In this document: positions 10,258-19,880 of the stretch, one piece after another
Numbering within the stretch: position 1 is the stretch's first letter
How the letters are laid out: every line of letters begins with the position of its first letter
Assembly (NCBI GenBank): GCA_050012175.1
Contig: JBEKHR010000003.1
Span: 62,001-126,000 of the forward strand
Direction: 5' to 3'
DNA from: CAVROP01 sp050012175
GTDB lineage: Bacteria > Acidobacteriota > Terriglobia > UBA7540
DNA: 64,000 nucleotides
Notes under the pieces: generated by a model
Database searches by the model: none
Told to the model about the DNA's origin: nothing
The model's input: only the letters and a program-made list of their open reading frames with translations
Translations under genes and position numbers: made by a program

Positions 10258-13200
10258 ATGCTGAAGAGCTTCGCAAGACTTTTGGCTCGAGGGATAGGGG
10301 CGCGCACGCCCGGGCGCCAAACACGACATGGTCAGTCCGCCGCGCGCTTTGCAATGCTCTGTTGTATTCTTGTGGTCCCCCTTTTCGCGAAATCTCACAC
10401 ATACGAAGCACCCAGACCGGCAGGCCTTCATCTTTTAAAGCGAGCAATCTTCGCTTCAGAATCATATGAGAAGTCGCCGAATAACCCCTCATCGAACTTG
10501 GAAGGTCAGCAAGCCACGCCTGGCCAAGCGCCTCTTGAGGATCGTGGAGCTGGGGATGGGTCTCAGGAAAAGCAGGCTGGATCGGCCAATGCAGAGGTCT
10601 GCTACAAACTCGGGCGGGCTTTACTCTCAGAAAAGAAGTATTCGGCAGCCATTTATGACTTTAAGCAGGGCTTGGCCTCAAATCCCCCGCAAACCCTGAG
10701 CTATCAATTACAGGCAGCGCTGGCCGAGGCCTACGGGGAAATTAAGGATTTCAGAGCTGCCGTCGACGTTCTGCTGAATCTGGTTAATGCTAATCCAGGC
10801 TCCCCTGAGGCGCACTTCGAGCTGGCCACTGCTTATGCACACGATGAACAGTACCGTGAGGCTGCAAGCGAGTATGAAAAGTGCTTGCGCTTGGACCCGG
10901 GCAATGATGTCGCTCAGCTCTCGCTCGCCAAGGCCTTGGTTATGGTCGGTCAATTCGAGGGCGCGCTGCCGTGGTTAGAAAAATATCTGCGGCGACACCC
11001 CCAGGATTACGAAGGGTATTTTGTGCAAGGCCGGGCCTATAAATGGCTGAACAAATTCCCAGAGGCCTCCGATGCGTTACAGCGTGCCGCCCAGCTAAGG
11101 CCGGATGACTCTGAGATCCGCTACAATCTGGGTCTCGTGTTGGCACGATTAGGGAAAGGCGACCCGGCGATCGAACAACTGAAGAGAGCGGAGACACTGG
11201 ACCCTAGCAAGCCCGAAATCCGGTTTGAGCTTGCCCGCCTTTGGAGGGAAAAAGGGGACGACGAACAAGCCCAGCAGGAGGAGAAGGAATTTCAATTGTT
11301 GCGCCAGCAAAGCGAGCAAAGGGATCGAGCTCAGGTGCTGGCAAACCAAGGTAACGAGCTCCTCAAGAAAGGGGACGCTCACGGCGCTGTCGAGAACTAC
11401 CGTGAAGCTCTAAGGCTCTCCCCGGAAGACGCAACAATTCACTTCGATCTATCGCTAGCCTTGTCCAAGTTAGGCGACAGGAAAGCTGAGCGGTCTGAAC
11501 TTGAAAAGACTATCGCGCTAAAGCCAGAATTTGCTGCGGCACATAACCGCCTAGGATTAGTCTACATGGCCGACGGTAACGGGGCCAGAGCGGAACGCGA
11601 ATTCAAATCTGCAATTCGCATCAGCCCCCAGTTGGCGGAAGCCTTGAATAACCTGGGGGTTCTGTACGACCGCCAAGGCAGGGACACGGAAGCGATTGGG
11701 ATGTTACGCCAGGCTGCGGAAGGATTCAAGCTAGAGCCCCAGGGCGGCCCCGGCTTCGCGAACGCAGCTCACAATTTGGCTCAATTGTTAATCGTTCAAA
11801 AAAGATATCTTGCGGCAATTTCCTACTTGCAGGACGCATTGAAGTCGAATCCCCCGGCGGACCTGTCCGCTCAACTTCAGGTGGCATTAGGAGTAGCTTA
11901 CGCCGAGAGCGGAGATTCCGACCGAGCCATCGCGACGCTACGAGAAGCAATCAAGTCTCACCCTGACTTGGCGGAGGGACACTTCAACCTTGCCGCCCTC
12001 TATGCGAAGGAGGGTCCGTCTCTCGGATATCAGTCGGCAATTACCGAATACAAGGAAGCCTTGCGCTGCGATCCTCGCTACGACGAAGCACGCCTCTCAC
12101 TTGGCAAGGTGCTGACCAACCTGGGTAGCTTCACAGACGCCATTTCCTACCTGGAGGAGTACGTCCGTCGTAATCCGCAGGGTTACGAGGGGTACCACCA
12201 GTTGGGCACGGCATATGCGGCCTCAAACCAGTTGGACCGCGCTGTGGAAACGCTGGCGCGAACGGAAAAGCTCAATCCTCGAGACTACGATATTCGCTAC
12301 GATCTGGGCGTTGCACTCGCTCGGATAGGACGAATCGACGACGCCATCGCGCAACTCGAGTCTGCCGTCAAGCTCAATCCCAAAGGCCCCGAAGCCCATT
12401 ACCAACTGGCTATGGACTTGCGGAAGAAAGGGGATGGGACCGGCTCGAAACAGGAAATGCAGGTTTTCCAGAGTCTGAAAGCAGCCGAGACTCAAGAGAT
12501 CACAGCCGGAAACATCAATAACGAAGGCAATCGGCTCATGGCTGAAGGGCGAGTGGGGCAAGCTGCCAAGGCTTACGCGGAAGCGGTGCGACTGGACCCC
12601 GCCAAGGCGCAGTGGCATTACAACCTCTCACTGGCTCTCTCGAAACTGGGAGACCGAAACGGCGAACGCGCCGAACTTGAGAAGGCCATCGAACTCGATC
12701 CCAATATGGCCGCCGCTCACAATCAGCTAGGCCTGGGGTACCTGGCAGCAGGCAAGGACGGCGACGCAGAACGCGAATTCAAAGTGGCCCTCGAGATCGA
12801 CCCGAGATTCGCGGAGGCCCAGAACAACCTGGGTGTGATTTACAGTCGGCAGGGGAATGACCCGGAGGCGGCTAAGCTTTTTCTGCAGGCGACGGAGAAT
12901 GACCCCAAATATACCAAGGCATTCCTTAACCTGGGTCTCACCCTGGCAAAGCAGGGGGCCTACTCGGGCGCACAGGAACAGTTCCAGCAGGCGCTCAGGC
13001 TGGATCCTGACGACATTGGCGCGTTAACGGCCCTCGGGATGGCTGAAGGCAAGATGGGCCGCCATGAAGAATCTGTCCAGACATTCAGAAAGGTGGTTTC
13101 GCTGGACCCCGGGTCTGAAGAAGCTCATCTCAACCTGGGGATAGCTCTTGCGGACCAATTCGATCTGACGGGCGCACTGGGAGAATTCACTGAGGCGATC

Positions 13201-13908
13201 CGTCTGGCGCCGCAGTCAGCCGTCGCTCATTACAATAAGGGCCGCGTGCTTTATGATCTCAGCCGATGGCAAGAAGCACTCCCGTTCCTCGAGAACGCCG
13301 TCCGCCTGTCTCCGGACTACCCCGGCGCCCTCTACCTGCTTGCTGCGGTCTTAGGACCCTCTTCTCGCTCCACTGCCCTCTTGGAACGGCTTGTAGCGCT
13401 CGAGCCTGGGAACTCAGGTGGGTTATACCTGTTAGGGCAAAACTTGCTTCACCAGGGGAAGACGCAGGAGGCGATCAGGCGCTGGAAAACGGCGGTGGCG
13501 ACCGATCCTGAGAATTCATCTTGTCTATACAACCTGGCGCGGACCCTTAATTCCCTGCACGATCCGGAAGCAAAGCAATACATGGATCGCTTCCAGGCAC
13601 TTCAGCGGTCTCGGCAGCTTTCCAGCCAAGTTAAAGTGTTAAACAACTTCGCGTTGGAGGCGGCAGACGCTCGCAACTGGCCGCAAGCCGTGGAGCAGTT
13701 GCAGGAAGCCATCAAGCTTTGTGAGAAGTGTGAGCAACTTCCGGTGTTGCACCGAAACCTGGGATTGATGTATGCGCGAAAAGGCGACCTCGTCCGCGCA
13801 AGAGGCGAACTCCAGCTCGCGCTCGGAACAAACCCGCAGGATGCGGACGCCGCGAACGCTCTGCGTATCATGGATCGCCTGCAACCTTCCGTTTCCGGCT
13901 CGAATTGA
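10258..13908 (+). CDS. Large tetratricopeptide-repeat protein with internal duplication
   Basis: The 1216-residue protein is almost wholly TPR repeats, recognisable by the recurring A-x-x-x-Y/F-x-x-A-L-x-L-x-P pattern ('AHFELATAYAHDEQYREAASEY'). The N-terminus is uncertain. The first ATG gives a long basic stretch before a hydrophobic segment 'MLCCILVVPLFAKS', so the true start may be the ATG at 10354 with a short signal peptide. Residues about 113-500 and 502-890 are similar to each other block by block, including the linker '...SLALSKLGDR.(A/G)ER.ELEK'. No enzymatic domain is visible. Large TPR proteins often accompany Oar-like receptors in this phylum. A scaffold or periplasmic glycan-related role is only a guess. 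Confidence 0.85.
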   Translation: MLKSFARLLARGIGARTPGRQTRHGQSAARFAMLCCILVVPLFAKSHTYEAPRPAGLHLLKRAIFASESYEKSPNNPSSNLEGQQATPGQAPLEDRGAGDGSQEKQAGSANAEVCYKLGRALLSEKKYSAAIYDFKQGLASNPPQTLSYQLQAALAEAYGEIKDFRAAVDVLLNLVNANPGSPEAHFELATAYAHDEQYREAASEYEKCLRLDPGNDVAQLSLAKALVMVGQFEGALPWLEKYLRRHPQDYEGYFVQGRAYKWLNKFPEASDALQRAAQLRPDDSEIRYNLGLVLARLGKGDPAIEQLKRAETLDPSKPEIRFELARLWREKGDDEQAQQEEKEFQLLRQQSEQRDRAQVLANQGNELLKKGDAHGAVENYREALRLSPEDATIHFDLSLALSKLGDRKAERSELEKTIALKPEFAAAHNRLGLVYMADGNGARAEREFKSAIRISPQLAEALNNLGVLYDRQGRDTEAIGMLRQAAEGFKLEPQGGPGFANAAHNLAQLLIVQKRYLAAISYLQDALKSNPPADLSAQLQVALGVAYAESGDSDRAIATLREAIKSHPDLAEGHFNLAALYAKEGPSLGYQSAITEYKEALRCDPRYDEARLSLGKVLTNLGSFTDAISYLEEYVRRNPQGYEGYHQLGTAYAASNQLDRAVETLARTEKLNPRDYDIRYDLGVALARIGRIDDAIAQLESAVKLNPKGPEAHYQLAMDLRKKGDGTGSKQEMQVFQSLKAAETQEITAGNINNEGNRLMAEGRVGQAAKAYAEAVRLDPAKAQWHYNLSLALSKLGDRNGERAELEKAIELDPNMAAAHNQLGLGYLAAGKDGDAEREFKVALEIDPRFAEAQNNLGVIYSRQGNDPEAAKLFLQATENDPKYTKAFLNLGLTLAKQGAYSGAQEQFQQALRLDPDDIGALTALGMAEGKMGRHEESVQTFRKVVSLDPGSEEAHLNLGIALADQFDLTGALGEFTEAIRLAPQSAVAHYNKGRVLYDLSRWQEALPFLENAVRLSPDYPGALYLLAAVLGPSSRSTALLERLVALEPGNSGGLYLLGQNLLHQGKTQEAIRRWKTAVATDPENSSCLYNLARTLNSLHDPEAKQYMDRFQALQRSRQLSSQVKVLNNFALEAADARNWPQAVEQLQEAIKLCEKCEQLPVLHRNLGLMYARKGDLVRARGELQLALGTNPQDADAANALRIMDRLQPSVSGSN

Positions 13909-13975
13909 ATTGTTAGTCTCGAGAGCTCAGAGAGGGAAAGTACCCTACAATTTGCCCAGGTGAGGAGCATATACC

Positions 13976-15607
13976 GTGAGAAAAGAATCGACAGGCAGAA
14001 GACAGTTCGTCAAATCCAGTTTGGCGGTACTTGCCGGAACCCAACTATGGGGAGCGCAGGAAACGAAACCAGGCAGACCGTTGGTTGAGACAGCCGTGCC
14101 TGGCCCCTTCCAGCCCTACTGGGAATCCCTGAAGCAATATGAATATCCCGAATGGTTCCGTGACGCCAAGTTTGGGATGTGGGCGCACTGGAGCCCGCAG
14201 TGTGTGCCGGAGGATGGCGATTGGTATGCCCGAAATATGTACCTTCAAGGGAGCGAGCAATACAATTATCACGTTGCACACTATGGACACCCCTCCAAAT
14301 TCGGCTACAAAGACATTTGCCACATTTGGAAAGCTGAAAACTGGGACCCCGAACGCTTGATCCAGCTTTACAAGAAGGTGGGCGCCAAGTATTTCGTGGC
14401 CCTGGGGAACCATCACGACAACTTCGACTGCTGGGATTCAAAATACCAGCCGTGGAACTCAGTGAACATTGGGCCGAAAAAAGATATCGTTGGGATCTGG
14501 GCGCGGACTGCGCGGGAGCACGGCTTGCGGTTCGGAGTTACCTTCCACGCTACGCCGGGACGCACCTGGGGCGAGTTTATGCCCGTAAAGTATGGCAGCG
14601 ACAAGGAAGGTCCCTTGAAGGGTGTACCGTATGACGGGAACCTCACCAACGCCGACGGGAAAGGCCAATGGTGGGAAGGGTTCGACCTGCGTTCTCTTTA
14701 CGGACCGCCGCACAAACAGGATGACCCCTGTCCCGAGTACACGCGCACTTGCATGCTTCGGGTCCAGGACCTGATCAATAAGTATGATCCCGACCTGCTG
14801 TACTTCGACGACTCAGTGCAGATTGTGCACGATGTGGCTCCGAACATCCGACTGGATGCATGGCTCGGGATCCCCGACCTCGCTCCACAGATTGCAGCCT
14901 ACTACTACAACTCGAACATCCAGAGCCACGGGGGGAAGTTGGAGGCCGTCCTCAATATCAAGGAGGTGCCGGAACCGCTGCAAGGAGCTCTGGTGGAAGA
15001 CCACGAGATGTCCCGCAGTGAGAAGTTGATGCCGCACCCCTGGCAGACGGACACCTGCATCGGCCAGTGGCACTACAAGCGAGGCATCAAGTACAGATCC
15101 GCTGCGATCATCGTCCCGATGTTGGTGGATATCGTGAGCAAGAACGGCAACCTGCTGTTGAACATCCCAGTGAGAGGTGACGGCACGATCGACGACGACG
15201 AGGTAAATTTCCTCGGAGAGATGGCCAAGTGGATGGGCATGAACAGCGAGGCCATATTCGGCACACGGCCCTGGAAGATCTTCGGCGAGGGTCCTACAAA
15301 AATCGGCGAGGCCTCGCTGTACCAGGGCAAGCCACGACCTTATACCCCTGAGGACATCCGGTTCACTACAAAGGGCGACACGCTTTATGCGATCACCTTG
15401 GGCTGGCCGGATAACGGTAAGCTAACCATCAAATCGCTTGCTTCGACTTCGCCCTACTATCAGGGAGAGGTCACAAGTATTGAGCTGGTGGGCGCCGGAA
15501 CCAAGCTCGAATGGACACGGGACGGAGCCGGGTTGACAATTGCCCTTCCTGCCCAGAGGCCCTGCGACCTCGCCTATGTGTTCAAGGTTAGACCCCTGTA
15601 TGCGTAG
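13976..15607 (+). CDS. GH29 alpha-L-fucosidase, Tat-exported
   Basis: A GTG start at 13976 follows GAGGAG by about 8 bases. The N-terminus 'TGRRQFVKSSLAVLAG' is a twin-arginine signal. The 543-residue enzyme carries the GH29 signatures 'FGMWAHWSPQCVPEDGDWYARNMY', 'KYFVALGNHHDNFDCW' and 'DLLYFDDSV', the last holding the probable nucleophile aspartate. A small C-terminal beta domain follows the barrel ('DTLYAITLGWPDNGKLTIKSL'). It should release alpha-L-fucose in the periplasm or outside the cell. It is closely similar to the gene at 18047, and the two flank a GH31 gene with short spacers, probably in one transcription unit. Confidence 0.92.
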   Translation: MRKESTGRRQFVKSSLAVLAGTQLWGAQETKPGRPLVETAVPGPFQPYWESLKQYEYPEWFRDAKFGMWAHWSPQCVPEDGDWYARNMYLQGSEQYNYHVAHYGHPSKFGYKDICHIWKAENWDPERLIQLYKKVGAKYFVALGNHHDNFDCWDSKYQPWNSVNIGPKKDIVGIWARTAREHGLRFGVTFHATPGRTWGEFMPVKYGSDKEGPLKGVPYDGNLTNADGKGQWWEGFDLRSLYGPPHKQDDPCPEYTRTCMLRVQDLINKYDPDLLYFDDSVQIVHDVAPNIRLDAWLGIPDLAPQIAAYYYNSNIQSHGGKLEAVLNIKEVPEPLQGALVEDHEMSRSEKLMPHPWQTDTCIGQWHYKRGIKYRSAAIIVPMLVDIVSKNGNLLLNIPVRGDGTIDDDEVNFLGEMAKWMGMNSEAIFGTRPWKIFGEGPTKIGEASLYQGKPRPYTPEDIRFTTKGDTLYAITLGWPDNGKLTIKSLASTSPYYQGEVTSIELVGAGTKLEWTRDGAGLTIALPAQRPCDLAYVFKVRPLYA

Positions 15608-15691
15608 GCTAGGCGACGTACATCCCGCAGCAATCCGCCCTGAAATAGGGATCAACGGGGCTGCAACTCTCAGAAACATGGAGGAGGATCT

Positions 15692-18001
15692 GTGAGCACA
15701 CATAGATTCAATCGCAGGGAGTTTACTAAAAAGATGGCCGCGACTGGAGCCGTACTAGGCGTGGCGTCGAGATCGGGACAGGCGGCCGCTCCACCGGAAC
15801 AGGGAGTAGGCCAGCGTGATTGGTTCCAGGCAAAGACCTATCTGAGAGACCTCCTGGGGACCGACCTTTCAAAGGACACGCTTTACAGGATTGGCCGTGT
15901 TGCATCCGCTGTTGAGGAAAATGGCGACGTTCTATTTACTGCACCACTCATCACCCTCTCGCCCCAGCTCAGAGACGGCGCCGAGGCCGGTACAGCTTGG
16001 ATTCGCGTCCGGCTGTACGGCGATCAGGTTGTGCGTATGCTCGTTTCCCGCAGTAATCGGCCATTGGCCGACGAGAGCCCTATGCTCGAATGGTCTCCCG
16101 CTATGAAGAAGACACCAGCTCGCCTGAGCAAGGATGAGAATGGCTGGGTGGTCTCGTCCGATGTCATGGCACGATTCAAAACCGGATCTGGCGATTTTGC
16201 CCCCGTGATCTCACCGGATGGGACGGTCAACATCGAGTTTCAAGGTCAGGACCACTTCGTCGAGGCCAGCGGGCAGTGGGACTCTTTCGCCGCCTTGTTC
16301 CTAGATCGCGCGCACGGCCCGGCAACCACGGGCATCTCGCTCTATCTTCATCCCGGGGAGCATTTCTGTGGGACCGGTGAGCGCTTTGATCGCCTCGACT
16401 TGTTCGGCAGGCAAATCGATTTGGTCAACGTCGATGCCTTGGGCGTCAACAACGACCGCGCGTATAAGAACATTCCCTTCCTCATGAGTTCGCGGCGTTA
16501 CGGCCTGTTTGCTCACTCGACCGTGCGAATGAGGCTTGACATCGGCCATCATTCCACGCGCGCGGTGCAATGGCTGTTGGAGGATGATGCGCTCGATATG
16601 TTCTTCATTGGCGGCGGGAGCCCGGAACGAGTGCTTCTCAACTACCGCCGCATTACCGGCTTCCCCAAGATGCCTCCCGTTTGGTCCTTCGGGGCCTGGA
16701 TGAGCCGGATGACCTATCATTCCGACCAGGAAGTGAGCGCGATCGCCAGCCGCCTAAGGAAGGAGCAGTATCCCTTCGACGTCCTACATGTGGATACCGG
16801 CTGGTTTGCGCAGGAGTGGAAATGCGATTGGACATTTTCCAGGGAACGGTTTCCTGATCCACCGGATTTCTTCCGACGTATGCGAGAACAGGGTTTCCGG
16901 GTCTCCTTGTGGCAGTACCCGCACATCAATCGCGATCTGCCGCTGGCGAAACTCGCTCTTGAGAAAGGATTCGTGGGAAAGCCCACCGATCCCTCCACCG
17001 GCGTGGAGCTGGGGTACACCATCGATTTCACCAATCCCGCCGCCGTTGCCTGGTATCAGGAGATGTTGGAGAAGCTTTTGAACATGGGCGCGTCCGCCAT
17101 CAAGGCGGATTTCGGTGAGTCCATCGACACCGAGGCCATTTACAAGGGCGCCCCCGCCGCAAAGTACGGGCATTTGTTTCCGCTGCTCTACCAGAGGGCC
17201 GTTTGGGAGGTCACCCACCGGGTGCGCGGGGATAATATCGAATGGGCTCGGTCCGGTTGGGCCGGCAGCCAGCGTTACCCGGTGCACTGGGGAGGTGACA
17301 GCGCATGCACGTTTGACGGCCTGGCCGGCACTATCTGCGGAGGCATGCATCTAGGACTTTCGGGATTTGGATTTTGGAGTCATGACGTCCCGGGCTTCTA
17401 CGGAGTCCCGAATTTCATGACGACGAGGCCCTCGCCGGAACTCTACATACGATGGACCCAGGTAGGAACCTTCACCTCACACATGCGTTACCACGGCTCG
17501 ACGCCCCGGGAGCCCTGGGAATATCCCTCGGTTTCCGACATTGCACGGCAATGGCTGAGGTTCCGCTACGCGCTGCTTCCCTACCTTCTCACTCAGGCCG
17601 AACAATGCTGTCGAAGCGGTTATCCAATGTTTCGTTCGCTCATCCTCGAATGGCCGGACGATGCCACAGTTTGGGCGGTTTCCGACGAGTACATGCTGGG
17701 AGACTCGTTCTTGGTTTGCCCGGTGCTAGACGCTTCGGGCACCCGCGATGTTTATCTGCCAGAGGCCAAATGGGTGGATTTTTGGAGCGGCCGAGTCGTC
17801 ACGGGACCCGAGCGGCTGAAGGAAGTGAAATCTCCCTTGTCGCGGCTGCCGCTCTATGTCCGCTACGGTGCCAGGATCGAATTTGCCGAGCCTGTGCAAT
17901 ACACCGACCTGTTAGTTAAGGCGCGAAGGTTCTCGATTCTTTTTGACGACAGCTATCCAGGGTTCGAAAAGAGTGAGCTGAAATCAGTGGTCAATCTCTA
18001 A
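15692..18001 (+). CDS. GH31 family alpha-glycosidase (alpha-xylosidase type), Tat-exported
   Basis: The 769-residue protein starts at a GTG 6 bases after GAGGAGG. Its N-terminus 'NRREFTKKMAATGAVLGV' is a Tat signal. The GH31 N-terminal beta-sandwich covers about 60-290. The barrel has 'DVLHVDTGWF', then 'AIKADFGESIDTEA', where the DFGE aspartate is the family nucleophile, and 'HWGGDSACTFDGLAG', the region of the acid/base aspartate. The 'KADFGE' form resembles YicI-type alpha-xylosidases (KTDFGE) more than alpha-glucosidases, so alpha-xylose removal is inferred. With the adjoining fucosidases and a GH3 enzyme, a xyloglucan-like target is plausible. Confidence 0.9.
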   Translation: MSTHRFNRREFTKKMAATGAVLGVASRSGQAAAPPEQGVGQRDWFQAKTYLRDLLGTDLSKDTLYRIGRVASAVEENGDVLFTAPLITLSPQLRDGAEAGTAWIRVRLYGDQVVRMLVSRSNRPLADESPMLEWSPAMKKTPARLSKDENGWVVSSDVMARFKTGSGDFAPVISPDGTVNIEFQGQDHFVEASGQWDSFAALFLDRAHGPATTGISLYLHPGEHFCGTGERFDRLDLFGRQIDLVNVDALGVNNDRAYKNIPFLMSSRRYGLFAHSTVRMRLDIGHHSTRAVQWLLEDDALDMFFIGGGSPERVLLNYRRITGFPKMPPVWSFGAWMSRMTYHSDQEVSAIASRLRKEQYPFDVLHVDTGWFAQEWKCDWTFSRERFPDPPDFFRRMREQGFRVSLWQYPHINRDLPLAKLALEKGFVGKPTDPSTGVELGYTIDFTNPAAVAWYQEMLEKLLNMGASAIKADFGESIDTEAIYKGAPAAKYGHLFPLLYQRAVWEVTHRVRGDNIEWARSGWAGSQRYPVHWGGDSACTFDGLAGTICGGMHLGLSGFGFWSHDVPGFYGVPNFMTTRPSPELYIRWTQVGTFTSHMRYHGSTPREPWEYPSVSDIARQWLRFRYALLPYLLTQAEQCCRSGYPMFRSLILEWPDDATVWAVSDEYMLGDSFLVCPVLDASGTRDVYLPEAKWVDFWSGRVVTGPERLKEVKSPLSRLPLYVRYGARIEFAEPVQYTDLLVKARRFSILFDDSYPGFEKSELKSVVNL

Positions 18002-18046
18002 CGAAGGTCGAGGGAGTCAAACCTTGAAAGCGAAAGGACACATGAC

Positions 18047-19618
18047 ATGGATATAACTAGGCGAACTGCGATGAAGGCATTGGTGGGCGTCGCGCCCGCC
18101 CTGGCTTTTGGCCGGCGTCTCCGCGCTGAGACCGGGCTCGAGATTCACATGGGTCCCTTTGAAGGGACGCAAAAATCGCTTCAGCAATACCAGGTCCCCG
18201 ATTGGTTTCGAGACGCCAAGTTTGGCATCTGGGCGCATTGGGGGCCGCAATCCTCAGTGGAGCAAGGAGACTGGTATGCCCGCAACATGTACATCCAGGG
18301 CAGCCGTCAGTACGACTACCACGTGGCGCGCTACGGCCACCCGTCCAAGGTTGGCTTTAAGGATCTCTGTCCGCTCTGGAAAGCCGCCGAGTTCGAGCCG
18401 GAGCACTTGATGAGGCTCTACAAAGAGGCGGGCGCCAAATACTTCGTGAGCATGGGCGTGCATCACGACAACTTCGATCTGTGGAACTCCCGGCACACCC
18501 GCTGGAACGCGGTAAAGGTGGGACCGCATAAGGACGTAGTGGGCCTGTGGCGGACGGGAGCATTGAAGCACGGACTCAGGTTCGGCGTCAGCGAACACCT
18601 GTGGATCAGCTACAAATGGTTCGCCGTGAGTCATGGAAGCGACAAGACAGGACCGCTCGCAGGCGTGCCGTACGACGGCGCCGATCCGGCCTTTGCGGAT
18701 CTTTACCACGACGCAAGTGTCGCAAAGTGGGCCCAGGCCACTCCTGAACAGTTCGGCTGGAACGATGACGGCATCCCCGAGTCCTGGAAGCGCCAATGGT
18801 TCCTGCGCATTCAGGATCTGGTGGACAATTACCACCCCGACCTCCTGTACACCGACGGACCTCTGCCGTTTGAGAACTATGGCTACAATGCGGTGGCCAA
18901 CCTCTACAACCTAAGCGCGGAATTGCATGGGGGGCAGACGCAGGCGGTTTACACCAGCAAGCGGCCGGAAGATTGCGCGGTCGGCACCTGTGTGCTGGAC
19001 TACGAACGCGGCCTGGCAAACCAGATCCGGCCCGCTCCCTGGCAAACCGATACCTGCATTGGCGAGTGGCATTACAACCGCGAGGTGTACGAGCAGCATC
19101 GTTACAAATCCGCGAAGACGGTCGTGGACCTGCTCGTGGATATCGTGAGCCAGAACGGAAATCTGCTGTTGAATTTCCCCCTACCCAACAGTGGCCAACC
19201 TGACCCTGATGAGTTGAAGGTCCTCGCCGGGATCACCGACTGGATGACCGTGAACAGCGAAGGAATCTACGGCACGCGCCCGTGGAAGATCTTTGGCGAG
19301 GGTCCCACCACGCACTCTGAGAAGCCGGGTGGAGGTTTCAATGAAAGCAAGCGCCAGCCTTTGACGGCGGGCGACGTTCGTTTTACCACCAGGGAGAATA
19401 CGCTTTACGCGTTCGTCATGGGCTGGCCGGAGAAGGAGGCCACGGTGCAGGCGCTGGGTACGGCAAGCCTGCAGTCACCGGGCAAGATCGGCAATGTGGA
19501 ACTGCTGGGCCATCCGGGCCGCCTGAACTGGACCCAGGAGGCGACAGGCCTGAAGGTGCAGTTGCCGGCGGAAAAGCCGTCGGATTATGCGATCACGTTT
19601 AAAGTCACTTTCATTTGA
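18047..19618 (+). CDS. GH29 alpha-L-fucosidase, Tat-exported (paralogue of 13976-15607)
   Basis: The 523-residue protein has a Tat signal (ITRRTAMKALVGVAPALAF) and the same GH29 blocks as the upstream paralogue: 'FGIWAHWGPQ', 'KYFVSMGVHHDNFDLW' and 'DLLYTDGPLPF', whose aspartate fits the nucleophile. The C-terminal beta domain is kept ('ENTLYAFVMGWPEKEATVQAL'). It starts 45 bases after the GH31 stop, consistent with cotranscription. Two diverged copies in one operon suggest different linkages or aglycones; this cannot be decided from sequence. Confidence 0.92.
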   Translation: MDITRRTAMKALVGVAPALAFGRRLRAETGLEIHMGPFEGTQKSLQQYQVPDWFRDAKFGIWAHWGPQSSVEQGDWYARNMYIQGSRQYDYHVARYGHPSKVGFKDLCPLWKAAEFEPEHLMRLYKEAGAKYFVSMGVHHDNFDLWNSRHTRWNAVKVGPHKDVVGLWRTGALKHGLRFGVSEHLWISYKWFAVSHGSDKTGPLAGVPYDGADPAFADLYHDASVAKWAQATPEQFGWNDDGIPESWKRQWFLRIQDLVDNYHPDLLYTDGPLPFENYGYNAVANLYNLSAELHGGQTQAVYTSKRPEDCAVGTCVLDYERGLANQIRPAPWQTDTCIGEWHYNREVYEQHRYKSAKTVVDLLVDIVSQNGNLLLNFPLPNSGQPDPDELKVLAGITDWMTVNSEGIYGTRPWKIFGEGPTTHSEKPGGGFNESKRQPLTAGDVRFTTRENTLYAFVMGWPEKEATVQALGTASLQSPGKIGNVELLGHPGRLNWTQEATGLKVQLPAEKPSDYAITFKVTFI

Positions 19619-19705
19619 TTAGAAGACCATCCGGGCGGCCGCTCCCGCGAGTGGGGTTCATCGTGAGGAATCTGACACTCCCGAGTCGGGCAGCCGTGCG
19701 GTTCT

Positions 19706-19726
19706 GCGACAAGCGACAAGCGAGGA
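19706..19726 (+). repeat. Short heptamer tandem (GCGACAA, GCGACAA, GCGAGGA)
   Basis: Three consecutive 7-base units lie in the 262-base gap between the third fucosidase gene and the epimerase. The 7-base period matches the longer heptamer arrays at 43834 and 51962. Confidence 0.5.
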
Positions 19727-19880
19727 GCGGCGGAGCCAAGAACATGGGGGAGGAACCACCGGGACGACCAAAGCGAGCCGCGACGCATCCCCGAGACTCG
19801 CATCCCCGCGGGACCTTGCTATCGAATCCCAATGGAGAATCGAAACGGACAAACAGATGCCAACAAGGAGCAATGCGTCA

